Of a DNA stretch of 64,000 nucleotides, positions 26,328 through 34,177 are shown piece by piece. How positions within the stretch are numbered: the stretch's first letter is position 1; every line of letters starts with the position of its first letter. The position numbers were made by a program, and so were the translations under genes. Below the pieces are notes generated by a model. That model saw only the letters and a list, made by a program, of their open reading frames with translations. It had not been told where the DNA came from and searched no databases. The stretch comes from Sphingopyxis macrogoltabida (GTDB lineage: Bacteria; Pseudomonadota; Alphaproteobacteria; Sphingomonadales; Sphingomonadaceae): assembly GCF_001307295.1 (NCBI RefSeq), contig NZ_CP012700.1, positions 1,739,001-1,803,000 on the forward strand. The letters are read 5' to 3'.

Positions 26328-27508
26328 TGCGCTTCGCCGAGAAGGACACTGCGATCACCGGCGTCGGCATGTCCGAAGTATCACGCGGCGCCGACAAGTC
26401 GGCGCTGGCCCTCACCGTCGACGCTGCACTCGAAGCCATCGCCGACGCCGGCCTCTCCCGCGCCGACATCGACGGCATCGCTACCTGGCCCGGCGAGCGC
26501 GCCGACGGATCGGGCTTCTCGCCCGTCGGCTGCGCCGCCTTGCAGGACGCGCTGCGGCTCGAGCTCGGCTGGTACGGCGGCGGCGGCGAAGCGCCCGGCC
26601 AATATGGCGCGGTGTTCAATGCGATCGGCGCGATTGCGGCGGGCCTCTGCCGCAACGTCCTCATCTTCCGCACCATGTACGAAGCGACCGCGCGCAAGAC
26701 CGCCTATGCCAACAGCTTGCTCCGCGAGGGGCAAAGGCAGGCGGGTCCCTTCGCCTGGTATGCCCCCTATTACACCTATGCCGCCGCGCTCCAGCAGGCG
26801 CTCTTCTTCAACCTCTATGTCCACAAGAGCGGCATCCGTCCGGATCAAGTTGGGCAGATTGCGGTGAACCAGCGCCGCAACGCCGCGCTCAACCCGAAAG
26901 CCATCTACAAGGTGCCGATCACCATCGACGACTATCTGGCGTCGCCGGTCATCGCGACCCCGCTGCGCCTCTACGATTGCGACGTCCCGATCGACGGGGC
27001 CGCGGCGATCATCGTCTCGCGCATGGATGTCGCGCGGACCCTCAAGAACCCGCCGATCCGCATCGATGCGATCGGCTCTTCGATGCGCTACCGCAACAGC
27101 TGGACCCAGCTCGCCGAACTCGACACGCAGGCGCAGCCCAAGGTCGCCGAGATGATGTGGTCGCGCACCGACCTCAAGCCCGCCGACGTCGATATCGCGC
27201 AGCTTTACGACGGCTTCAGCTTCCACACGATCAACTGGCTCGAAAATTTCGGCTTCTGCGAACGCTATGGCGCCAAGGACTTTATCGACGGCGGCCACCG
27301 CATCGCGCTCGATGGTGAGCTGCCGGTCAACACCGGCGGCGGCGCGATGTCGGGCGGCCGCCTCCATGCCTATGGCGCGGTCCATGAAGCCTGCACCCAG
27401 CTTTGGGGCCGGGCAGGGGCGCGGCAAGTGCAGGGCGACCCGCAGGTTTGCGCCACCTCGACCTCGGGCGGCCCGCTCGCCGGAACCATGCTGCTCGTCC
27501 GTGATTAG
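26324..27508 (+). CDS. Thiolase-like (Ltp2-type) protein, probable aldolase subunit
   Basis: 394 residues. ITGVGMSEVSRGADK at the start, no catalytic Cys block (GGGGEAPGQYGAVFN instead), and the shared C-terminal signatures QLYDGFSFHTINWL, ENFGFCERYGAKDF and NTGGGAMSGGRLHAYG. More like the 18189 copy than the 8599 one. Start is either ATG of the tandem ATGATG; 26324 makes the ATGA overlap with the DUF35 stop. Ends in a 4-bp convergent overlap with the disrupted amidohydrolase. Confidence 0.88.
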   Translation: MMRFAEKDTAITGVGMSEVSRGADKSALALTVDAALEAIADAGLSRADIDGIATWPGERADGSGFSPVGCAALQDALRLELGWYGGGGEAPGQYGAVFNAIGAIAAGLCRNVLIFRTMYEATARKTAYANSLLREGQRQAGPFAWYAPYYTYAAALQQALFFNLYVHKSGIRPDQVGQIAVNQRRNAALNPKAIYKVPITIDDYLASPVIATPLRLYDCDVPIDGAAAIIVSRMDVARTLKNPPIRIDAIGSSMRYRNSWTQLAELDTQAQPKVAEMMWSRTDLKPADVDIAQLYDGFSFHTINWLENFGFCERYGAKDFIDGGHRIALDGELPVNTGGGAMSGGRLHAYGAVHEACTQLWGRAGARQVQGDPQVCATSTSGGPLAGTMLLVRD

Positions 27509-28125
27509 GCTTGCCAGACGATCTTGCCGCCGATCAGGGTCAGGCCCACGCATCCCAACGCGGCGGGGTCATCCGGCCAATCGTAAAGGATGAGATCGGC
27601 GGCGGCGCCGACCGCGAGTGGCCCGGCCTGATAGAGCGCCAGCGCTGCCGCCCGGTCGATGGCTTCGTCCGCGCCGATGATGCTGCCGCCGCGGGTCAAA
27701 CGGTCGGTGGCAGCGCGCAGCGCGATCCACGGATTGGCATCGCCATAAGGCGCATCGGATCCCGCGCGCACCACGATTCCGCCGCGCTGCAAGGACCGTA
27801 ACCGATAGAGATCGCCGAGTTCATGGTAGCCCAGCTGTTCGAGATAGCGGTCGCCGCGGTCGTGAATGAAATTGGGCTGGGTGACGGCGATAAGGCCCGC
27901 CGCGGCAATGTCGGCAATCAGGCTTGCGGCGATCATCCCGCCATGCTCGATCCGGTCGCCGGGACGCGCGCCGCCCGCCATCGCGAGCGCTTCGAGATAG
28001 AAGAGCAGTTCGCCCAACGTCACGCAATGTGCCGCGACCGCGCGGCCCAGCGCGCGTGCCGAAGCGATCCGCGATACCACCGTCGCGACCGGCGGCAGGT
28101 CGTCTTCGTGGTCGCGTCCGTCAAG
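27505..28125 (-). pseudogene. Amidohydro_3 family amidohydrolase, C-terminal part (cut by IS256)
   Basis: Residues that continue the N-terminal piece at 29516-30272: AVAAHCVTLGEL, RIEHGGMIAA, VTQPNFIHDRG, AGSDAPYGDANPW (metal/catalytic Asp) and a closing LILYDWPDDPAA...GKIVWQA. Read together the two parts give about 459 residues, close to the family's usual length, so little is missing. Without a promoter of its own this fragment is unlikely to yield an active enzyme. The rest of the gene lies beyond the element at 28126-29515. Confidence 0.85.
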
Positions 28126-28159
28126 GTGGTGTAATTTCGGCTGTGGCCGTGGGCCATCG

Positions 28160-29374
28160 TCAGGCGGCTTTGGCGGTGATGTGTAGGGGCTGATTTTCCT
28201 CCTCGATCATGGGTTGGTTGAGTTCGGCCATGCCTTCGATCTGCATGTATCGGTGCTGGAGCTGCCACTCGTCGTTCTGCTCCATCAGCACAGCCCCGAC
28301 GAGGCGGATGATGCTGTCTTCGTTCGGGAAGATTCCGACGACGTCGGCGCGGCGCTTGACCTCCTTGTTGAGCCGCTCGAGCGGATTGGTTGAGTGTAAC
28401 TTCGTGCGGTGCTGGGTGGGGAAGCCGGTGTAGGCGAGCACGTCGGTTTCGGCCTCGTCCATGCAGGCGCCGAGCTTGGGCCAACGGGTGCGCAACTGGT
28501 CGGCGACCTGTCGCCAGACCTGCGTTGCGCTTTTCTGATCGGGCTGCAGGAAGACCTGGCGGATCGCGGCGGCGACGACAGTGTTCTGGCCCTTGGGCAC
28601 ATAGGACAGGGCATTGCGCATGAAGTGCACCCGGCAGCGCTGCCAGGTGGCGCCCATGACGCGGGTGATCGCGCCCTTGAGGCCCTCGTGAGCATCGGAG
28701 ATGACCAGCTTCACGCCGGTAAGACCGCGCCGAACAAGGTCCTTCAGGAAGTCGGACCAGAAGACCTCCGCTTCCGAGGGGCCGATATGCAGGCCGACGA
28801 TCTCGCGCCGGCCCTCGGTGTTGACGGCCATGGCGATTATTGCGGCAACGCTGATGATCCGCCCGCCTTCGCGTACCTTGAGATAGGTGGCATCGAGCCA
28901 GAGATACGGCCATTCGCCGGTGAGCGGGCGTTTCAGAAAGGCATGGACGCGCTCGTCAATGTCCTTGCAAAGCTTGGAGACGGTGGACTTGGAGATGCCG
29001 GTCATGCCCATGGCCTGGACGAGTTCATCGACCCGCCGGGTGCTGACCCCGCCGATCCACGCTTCCTGGATCACCGCAACCAGCGCTTTCTCGACCATCT
29101 TGCGGGGCTCAAGGAAGCCCGGAAAATAGGACCCAGCACGCAGCTTGGGGATTTTCAGGTTCAGCGTGCCTACCCGGGTATCCAGCGAACGGTCGCGATA
29201 GCCGTTGCGCCAGGTCGCGCGCTCGCTGCTGCGTTCGTGGCGACCCGCGCCGATCAGGCCATCAACGTCGGCCTCCATGATCAGCTGCAGCACGTTCTCG
29301 GCGATGGTGCGCAAAAAATCCGGTTGGCCGCCCTTTGCAGCCAGCTCTTCGATCAGTAATCTGTCCTCGGTCAT
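28160..29374 (-). CDS. IS256-family transposase
   Basis: 404 residues. The DDE catalytic residues fit the family: LDATYLKVREGGR (first Asp), VISDAHEGLKGAI (second Asp), NPLERLNKEVKRR (Glu). RCRVHFMRNAL and the helix-insertion between the second Asp and Glu are characteristic. ATG 29374 (TEDRLLIEE...) has a GAGGAGTTCCCG leader; an open frame runs further 5' over the palindrome at 29453. No frameshift or internal stop is visible, so the element could be active. Confidence 0.95.
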   Translation of the reverse strand: MTEDRLLIEELAAKGGQPDFLRTIAENVLQLIMEADVDGLIGAGRHERSSERATWRNGYRDRSLDTRVGTLNLKIPKLRAGSYFPGFLEPRKMVEKALVAVIQEAWIGGVSTRRVDELVQAMGMTGISKSTVSKLCKDIDERVHAFLKRPLTGEWPYLWLDATYLKVREGGRIISVAAIIAMAVNTEGRREIVGLHIGPSEAEVFWSDFLKDLVRRGLTGVKLVISDAHEGLKGAITRVMGATWQRCRVHFMRNALSYVPKGQNTVVAAAIRQVFLQPDQKSATQVWRQVADQLRTRWPKLGACMDEAETDVLAYTGFPTQHRTKLHSTNPLERLNKEVKRRADVVGIFPNEDSIIRLVGAVLMEQNDEWQLQHRYMQIEGMAELNQPMIEEENQPLHITAKAA

Positions 29375-29452
29375 CGGGAACTCCTCTTCGTCACGGTTGA
29401 AGTGTGCAAACTCCACCATAACGATGAACCCGGTGGCCACCAGCGACGCCGC

Positions 29453-29484
29453 ATTCCGGGGTGGGGCATGCCCCACCCCGGAAT
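29453..29484. repeat. 32-bp perfect palindrome at IS256 right end
   Basis: Every base from 29453 to 29484 pairs across the centre between 29468 and 29469 (GGGGCATGCCCC core). It sits inside the IS, 79 bp upstream of the transposase ATG. RNA read in from the flanking gene would form a hairpin here, which could stop or hide the transposase message, as seen in other IS elements protecting against impinging transcription. Confidence 0.8.
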
Positions 29485-29515
29485 ACACCATCGCCTACAC
29501 CGGAAATTACACCAC

Positions 29516-30272
29516 GAGCGCGGACGCTAACGTCTTCGTCGAACAGCAATTTGACCGGGCCCAGTGTATAACCCTCGCCCGCCGGCAGCGCCTCGGTCCC
29601 CATGATCGTCAGCCGCTGCGGCATCGCGCCGGCAAGAATCGCGGCTTCTTCGGCGCCATTGGCCGCGCCCGCGTCGGTTACGCCGGTCACGCCCCACTGC
29701 GCCAGCCGGTCGCCCAATGCCGCCAGCGAAGGCGGCGAACCCCCGATCCGTTCGCGCAGCCAGGCATCGCCGCGCCGGATACGTCCATTCGGACTCCCGC
29801 CCGCATCGCATTCGACGCAGGCAGGGAAGGGCGCTTCGCCAAGTCTTGCCAGACCGGCGCTGTTGAGGATCCAGTAGCCGCCGGTGCGGTCCTGTAGCCG
29901 CAGCGGCCGGTCGGGTAGCCATTCGTCGAGCAGCACGCGATCGGGCAGCCCTGCGGCCCGCTCGTCATAGCCGATCGCGCGCACCCATTCGCCCGGCGGC
30001 CCCGCTCCGGCCCGCAGGCGTGCGATTATGGTATCGGCGTCGCGGGCGCCGGCAAGGTCCACCGAGTCCATGCGCGCTGCAGTCGCCAACAAGTGCAGAT
30101 GATGATCGTGAAATCCCGGGCCAATGACCAGACCGCGTGCGTCGATCTCCGCGCCCGCTCTGGCAACTTCGCTTCCCAGCGCCGCAATCCGCCCGTTGCG
30201 TATGCCGACCGAAAGCGGATGACCGTCGGCGTCACGGGCATTGCGGATAAGCAGATCGAACGATGCGCTCAT
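29516..30272 (-). pseudogene. Amidohydro_3 family amidohydrolase, N-terminal part (cut by IS256)
   Basis: Starts MSASFDLLIRNARDADG, then GLVIGPGFHDHHLHLL (HxH metal site), a WVRAIGYDER strand, GVTGVTDAGAANG, and stops as VKLLFDEDVSVRAR at the IS edge. This is the YtcJ/NfdA-like Amidohydro_3 architecture. Its ATG overlaps the CoA-transferase stop (ATGA), so it was the last gene of the 34053-27505 operon. The remainder is at 27505-28125. Confidence 0.85.
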
Positions 30273-31234
30273 GCGATCGCTCCGGCAAAATGCGCCGCGG
30301 TGCCCGCCAGCGGCACGTCGAGCAAACCGCTTCGTCCATCGGCCAACGCTTCGAGCGCGAGGGTTGCCGCGGTGAGCCCCGTCAGCGGATCGGCCAAGGC
30401 GTCGCCGATGAAATTGGGCGTTCCGCCCAGCCAGCGCACCAACCCGCCCGCCGCGGCGCAATCGTCGCCGAAGCCGACGCGCATCGCCGCCGCGCCGCGC
30501 CAGCCATGCGCGGTGATCGCAACCCACAAGAGCCCGGGGTTGCGCGCGAACAAGCTGGCTTCATCCAGCCCGAGGCGCGCCAGCGCATGCGGCCGCGCCG
30601 CAGTGATCAACACGCGGGCACGCCCGATCGTCGCGATCAGGTCGGGATCGCCCAATTCCATCGTCACGCGCTGCTTGGCGCCGTTGAGCCGCGCGTCGAG
30701 CGCGGGCATATGGTGCGATGTCGGATCGGGCCGCCCCGGGCTTTCGATCTTCACCACTTCATGGCCGGCTTCGGCGAGCAGTCCGGCGCAATAGGGGCCC
30801 GCCCACAGCGCCGAGAGGTCGACGACCATGCCGTCGCGGGCTGCGCCGACCGGCAATTCGGGCGGCGTTACGGGGGCTGCCTCGCCGACAATCGCGACGG
30901 GGAGATGGAGGGCTTGCGCGGCCGCCCCCATCTGTCCGGCAGGGCGATCGGCTGCGGCGGCAACGATGGCGTCCCACGGGTCGGTGTCGAAAGATGCGCC
31001 GGTCCACGCGGGAACGAGGTCGCGGTCGTCGTCGCGCGCCAGCGACACCGCCAGCCAGCCGTCTTGGCACGCGACCAGCCGGCAATGTCGGTTCGGCGAC
31101 CACAGGCCGGGCTCTTGCAACGCGAGGTCGTCGCCGCGTGACAAGGCCTGCCGCGCGTCGAAAGCGACCCTGCCGTCCGATGCCGCGACCAGCCGCTCGC
31201 CGGCGGCGGCGACCGCGTCGAGCAGGGCGGTCAT
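30269..31234 (-). CDS. CoA-transferase family III protein with atypical domain order
   Basis: 321 residues, shorter than the usual 380-420. The diagnostic N-terminal block (VVDLSALWAGPYCAGLLAE, AGHEVVKIESPGRPDP) appears only near residue 140, after a segment containing GLWSPNRHCRLVACQDGWLAVS that resembles the C-terminal part of the family. The catalytic Asp is kept in ALADPLTGLTAATL, close to the C-terminus. This looks permuted. Active form and acyl substrate are unknown. ATGA overlaps with both neighbours (enoyl-CoA hydratase upstream, amidohydrolase downstream). Confidence 0.8.
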   Translation of the reverse strand: MTALLDAVAAAGERLVAASDGRVAFDARQALSRGDDLALQEPGLWSPNRHCRLVACQDGWLAVSLARDDDRDLVPAWTGASFDTDPWDAIVAAAADRPAGQMGAAAQALHLPVAIVGEAAPVTPPELPVGAARDGMVVDLSALWAGPYCAGLLAEAGHEVVKIESPGRPDPTSHHMPALDARLNGAKQRVTMELGDPDLIATIGRARVLITAARPHALARLGLDEASLFARNPGLLWVAITAHGWRGAAAMRVGFGDDCAAAGGLVRWLGGTPNFIGDALADPLTGLTAATLALEALADGRSGLLDVPLAGTAAHFAGAIA

Positions 31235-32223
31235 GTAGCGTCCTCGATGGCGTGGATCAGACCCCATTCGCGGGCGATGCGCGCATCTATCCGTTTCCCC
31301 GACAGCAGCATCCAGTAGCTGCGGTGCCGCCCGATCGCGCGCGCAACCGTGGCGGTACCGCCCGCGCCGGGGATCAGCCCCATCGCCAGTTCGGGAAGCT
31401 GGAACCATGCATCCTGTGCCGCGACGCGGCGATGCGCGGCCGCGGCGACCTCAATCCCCGATCCCACACAGGCGCCATGCAGCCGGACCGTTCCCCGCTC
31501 GCCCAGCGCGTCGAGCGCGCGGGCGCAGCTATGCAGCACCCGCACCGTGTGCGCTTCCGCAAGATCGGTCGCGGTTCCGAATTCGGCCAGCGCGCCGCCG
31601 GTCGAAAAACAGCGTCCCGCGCCCTGCAGGGTCACGGCGGGCCTCGTCGGATCGTCGAGCGCATTGGCAAGCGCTTCGTACAGCGCGTCGCGCATTGTTA
31701 CTGTCATCGCGTTGCGGTTCGCGGGATGGTTCAGAGTCAGTGTGAGGCGGTCGCCTTGCCGTGCGGCGGTTACCGGCTCGACCGGCGGCAGGGCGCGCGC
31801 GTCGGGCGCGGAGCGAACTCGCCAGCGCCGGAATTCTTCGCCGCCGAGCAGCGCCGAATAGGCAAGCGATTCGACCGCCAATGCATCGGCAAGCGGCAGA
31901 TTGGTCGTCAGCCGCAACACCTGCGCCGCAATGGTGGCGGCCAGCGGCTTGGCGTGCGCGGCGTGGGCGAGCTGTGTTACTGCCGTATCGAAACGCTGCC
32001 TGCCGACCGATACCCACGGGCGCGGCGCATTCTCCGCCGTCGTCACCAGCATGTCGAAATCGTCCGCGCCGACTGGCGGCAGGGCGCCATCGCGGTCGAG
32101 GCCGATGACCGCCGCCTGGATCGGCGCGACGGGGCGCCGCCATGTCGCGGCGTCTACGACCAGAACCGGTACGCCGCCCGGGGCGGAGAGCCGGTCGGCG
32201 TCGAGATGGTCGGCGATCGTCAT
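31231..32223 (-). CDS. Enoyl-CoA hydratase/isomerase family protein with N-terminal extension
   Basis: 330 residues. The crotonase core begins only near residue 155 (GDRLTLTLNHPANRNAMT) and has the oxyanion/active-site features CVGSGIEVAAAAHRR and FQLPELAMGLIPGAGGTA, with both Glu positions kept. The first 150 residues include LPLADALAVESLAYSALLGGEEF, which resembles the C-terminal helical region of crotonases. So the protein may be permuted or carry a second, partial unit. Role: hydration of an enoyl-CoA or ring-cleavage step. Coupled by ATGA to the CoA-transferase. Confidence 0.85.
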   Translation of the reverse strand: MTIADHLDADRLSAPGGVPVLVVDAATWRRPVAPIQAAVIGLDRDGALPPVGADDFDMLVTTAENAPRPWVSVGRQRFDTAVTQLAHAAHAKPLAATIAAQVLRLTTNLPLADALAVESLAYSALLGGEEFRRWRVRSAPDARALPPVEPVTAARQGDRLTLTLNHPANRNAMTVTMRDALYEALANALDDPTRPAVTLQGAGRCFSTGGALAEFGTATDLAEAHTVRVLHSCARALDALGERGTVRLHGACVGSGIEVAAAAHRRVAAQDAWFQLPELAMGLIPGAGGTATVARAIGRHRSYWMLLSGKRIDARIAREWGLIHAIEDAT

Positions 32224-32232
32224 CGCGCCTTC

Positions 32233-33738
32233 CTATCCGGCGCAAACCTCTTCCGCCAGTTCGGCCTTGAGGACGCGGCGGAGCAGCTTTCCGGTCTCGT
32301 TGTACGGCAGCTCGCGGCGGAAGAACCATTGTTCGGGCGTCTTGGTCGAGCGAAGCCGGCTCCTGATCATCGCCGCCATCGCGTCCGTGTCGGGCGAACC
32401 CGATCGCGACACGATCACCGCGACGACCTTCTCGCCCCATTTCTCGCACGGAATCCCGAGGACGGCGCAGTCGGCGATATCGTCGAAGCTGCGCAGCAGG
32501 TCCTCGATCTCGCCGGGCGAGATATTCTCGCCGCCACGCACGATCACGTCGTCCAGCCGCCCCTCGACGAACAGATAGCCGCCTTCGTCGAGCCAGCCGG
32601 CGTCGTTGGTTGCGAACCAGCCGTCGTCGGCGATCACCTTTTTGTGCAGATATTCGCCCGAAACCTGTTCGCCGCGAACATGGATTTCGCCATGCTCGCC
32701 GATACCGCACGGCGCCCCGTCATCGCGGCGGATCTCGAGCTCGATGCTCGGGAGCGGCTGGCCGACCGAGGCGATGCGGCGGCGGATTGCGGGGTCGTCG
32801 GAGGCAAAGGCGATGCGGTGATCCTCTGCGCCCAGCAGCGCGATCGTCGAGCTGGTTTCGGTAAGGCCATAGGCGTTGACGAAATCGACGTGCGGCAGCC
32901 GGGCCAGGGCGCGGGCAATCACCGGCTCGGGCATCTTGCCGCCGCCATAGGAGAGCGCCCGCAGCGACGGCAACGTCTCGCCGGTCTCGGCCATCACGTC
33001 GAGAATCCGGTCAAGCATCGTCGGCACGACCATGGCGTGGGTGATCCGCTCGGTCGCAGCGATGCGAACCCAGTCCTCGGCCGTGAAGGCGGGCAGATAG
33101 ACGATGCGCCGTCCGCCATAGGCGGCGGTCAGGATCGCCGAGATTCCGGCGATATGATAGGATGGCACGCTCACCAGCGTCGCCTCTTCCTCGCCGGCGC
33201 CGAGGAATTCGACCGTCGACATGACATAGGAGGTCAGGTTGGCGTGGCGCAGCACCGCCGCTTTCGGATCGCCGGTCGTGCCGCTGGTGAACAGCAGCAC
33301 CGCTATATCGTTTTCGGCTTCGGGCAGATCGACCGGTTCGGGCGCGGCGCCGGTCATGAATTCGGCTTCGAACGCGCTGCGCCCGACGAGTTCGATGCCG
33401 TCGACGGGGGCGATGCGCGGCAGCATCGCGTCATCGGCGATCAGCACGGCGGGCGCACTCCGCGCGACGAGCCGGTTCAGGTCGGCGTCGGCGAGGCGGT
33501 AGTTGAGCGGAACGAAGGGCGTCCCGGCCATACCGCTCCCGAAAAGCAGCACGGGGAGGGCATCGCCGTTCATGCCGAGGAAAGCGGTATTGGCCAGGCC
33601 TTTGGCCGCGAGCCATTCTGCAACCCGGCTGGCGCGGGCGCGATAGGCGTCGAAGTCGAGCGTTTTCCCGAGCCCGCCGAGCGCGAGGCGGTCGGGGCAG
33701 GCATCGGCGGCAATATCGAGCAGGAGCGGCGTGCGCAT
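32233..33738 (-). CDS. Acyl-CoA synthetase (AMP-forming)
   Basis: 501-residue adenylate-forming ligase. P-loop-like VLLFTSGTTGDPKAAVLRH, A5 motif NAYGLTETSS, A7 motif ATNDAGWLDEGGYLFVEGR, A8 DDVIVRGGENISPGEIED, and the C-terminal Lys in YNETGKLLRR are all present. It activates a carboxylic acid to its CoA thioester. A second ligase of the same superfamily is at 34178 on the other strand; they are separated by the 34144 palindrome. 9 bp from the enoyl-CoA hydratase. Confidence 0.93.
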   Translation of the reverse strand: MRTPLLLDIAADACPDRLALGGLGKTLDFDAYRARASRVAEWLAAKGLANTAFLGMNGDALPVLLFGSGMAGTPFVPLNYRLADADLNRLVARSAPAVLIADDAMLPRIAPVDGIELVGRSAFEAEFMTGAAPEPVDLPEAENDIAVLLFTSGTTGDPKAAVLRHANLTSYVMSTVEFLGAGEEEATLVSVPSYHIAGISAILTAAYGGRRIVYLPAFTAEDWVRIAATERITHAMVVPTMLDRILDVMAETGETLPSLRALSYGGGKMPEPVIARALARLPHVDFVNAYGLTETSSTIALLGAEDHRIAFASDDPAIRRRIASVGQPLPSIELEIRRDDGAPCGIGEHGEIHVRGEQVSGEYLHKKVIADDGWFATNDAGWLDEGGYLFVEGRLDDVIVRGGENISPGEIEDLLRSFDDIADCAVLGIPCEKWGEKVVAVIVSRSGSPDTDAMAAMIRSRLRSTKTPEQWFFRRELPYNETGKLLRRVLKAELAEEVCAG

Positions 33739-33744
33739 GGCGGG

Positions 33745-34053
33745 TCAGTCCGAAGCGGGAAGCGGCTTGGCGCCCTTGACCGTCATCGGCGTGCCATTGA
33801 ACGCAAGCGAGCCTTGCCCCGCCTTGGCGCCGAGAACCTCGAGCCCGCTATCCTCGTCGACATAGCGCTTGCCGATCGCCACGCCCTCGGAAAAGTCGGG
33901 GCTGATGTCGCCGGTCGGGGCGACTGCATCGTCGATCGGCAGCACCGCTGCGCCGCCACACTGCAGCTCGCCGGCAGCTTTCGGCGGGCGCACGACGACC
34001 AGTTGCGCGTCGCATACCGCGCTTTTCCAGCGCGAACCCGGTTTGAGGTCCAT
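33745..34053 (-). CDS. Small conserved hypothetical protein (operon leader)
   Basis: 102 residues, no signal or membrane segment. Two Cys (SAVCDAQLVVVR, ELQCGGAAVLP) might bind a metal or form a pair; the rest is beta-like with a Gly-Asp-rich centre. I do not recognise a named family, though similar small proteins next to acyl-CoA synthetases in terpenoid/steroid clusters come to mind from memory. It is the first gene of the minus operon, 6 bp before the ligase. Strong GGAGAGAC leader. Confidence 0.7.
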   Translation of the reverse strand: MDLKPGSRWKSAVCDAQLVVVRPPKAAGELQCGGAAVLPIDDAVAPTGDISPDFSEGVAIGKRYVDEDSGLEVLGAKAGQGSLAFNGTPMTVKGAKPLPASD

Positions 34054-34143
34054 TGTCTCTCCATCCTTTCCCGTTGCCCTTGGGCTTTGCCACCGTCTCG
34101 GCGTTCGTTCGCCAATATGTCAATCGACATAGAAAGTAAACGT

Positions 34144-34155
34144 AGTTATATAACT
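34144..34155. promoter_or_regulatory. Palindromic operator AGTTATATAACT in divergent ligase promoter
   Basis: Perfect copy identical to that at 1518. Its TATATA (34147-34152) has TCGACA (34124-34129) at 17 bp as a -35 for the plus-strand ligase. It lies 22 bp before ATG 34178 and 91 bp from the minus-strand start 34053, well placed to control both acid-activating units. Confidence 0.6.
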
Positions 34156-34177
34156 CAAAAGCAGCGAAGGGATTGCG

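Larger units (their letters stand above)
28126..29515 (-). mobile_element. IS256-family insertion sequence
   Basis: About 1390 bp, bounded by imperfect inverted repeats: GTGGTGTAATTTC at the left end (28126-28138) and its reverse complement at the right end (29503-29515), the similarity continuing weakly for about 26 bp. It carries one transposase on the minus strand, inserted in the amidohydrolase reading frame. I could not find the 8-9-bp target duplication expected at the flanks (left TCCGTCAAG, right GAGCGCGGA), so a small flank change or recombination may have followed insertion. Confidence 0.85.

Noticed and set aside
28121..29530. Target-site duplication of the IS256 element
   Set aside because: Flanking 8-9-mers on the two sides do not match under any boundary I tried.
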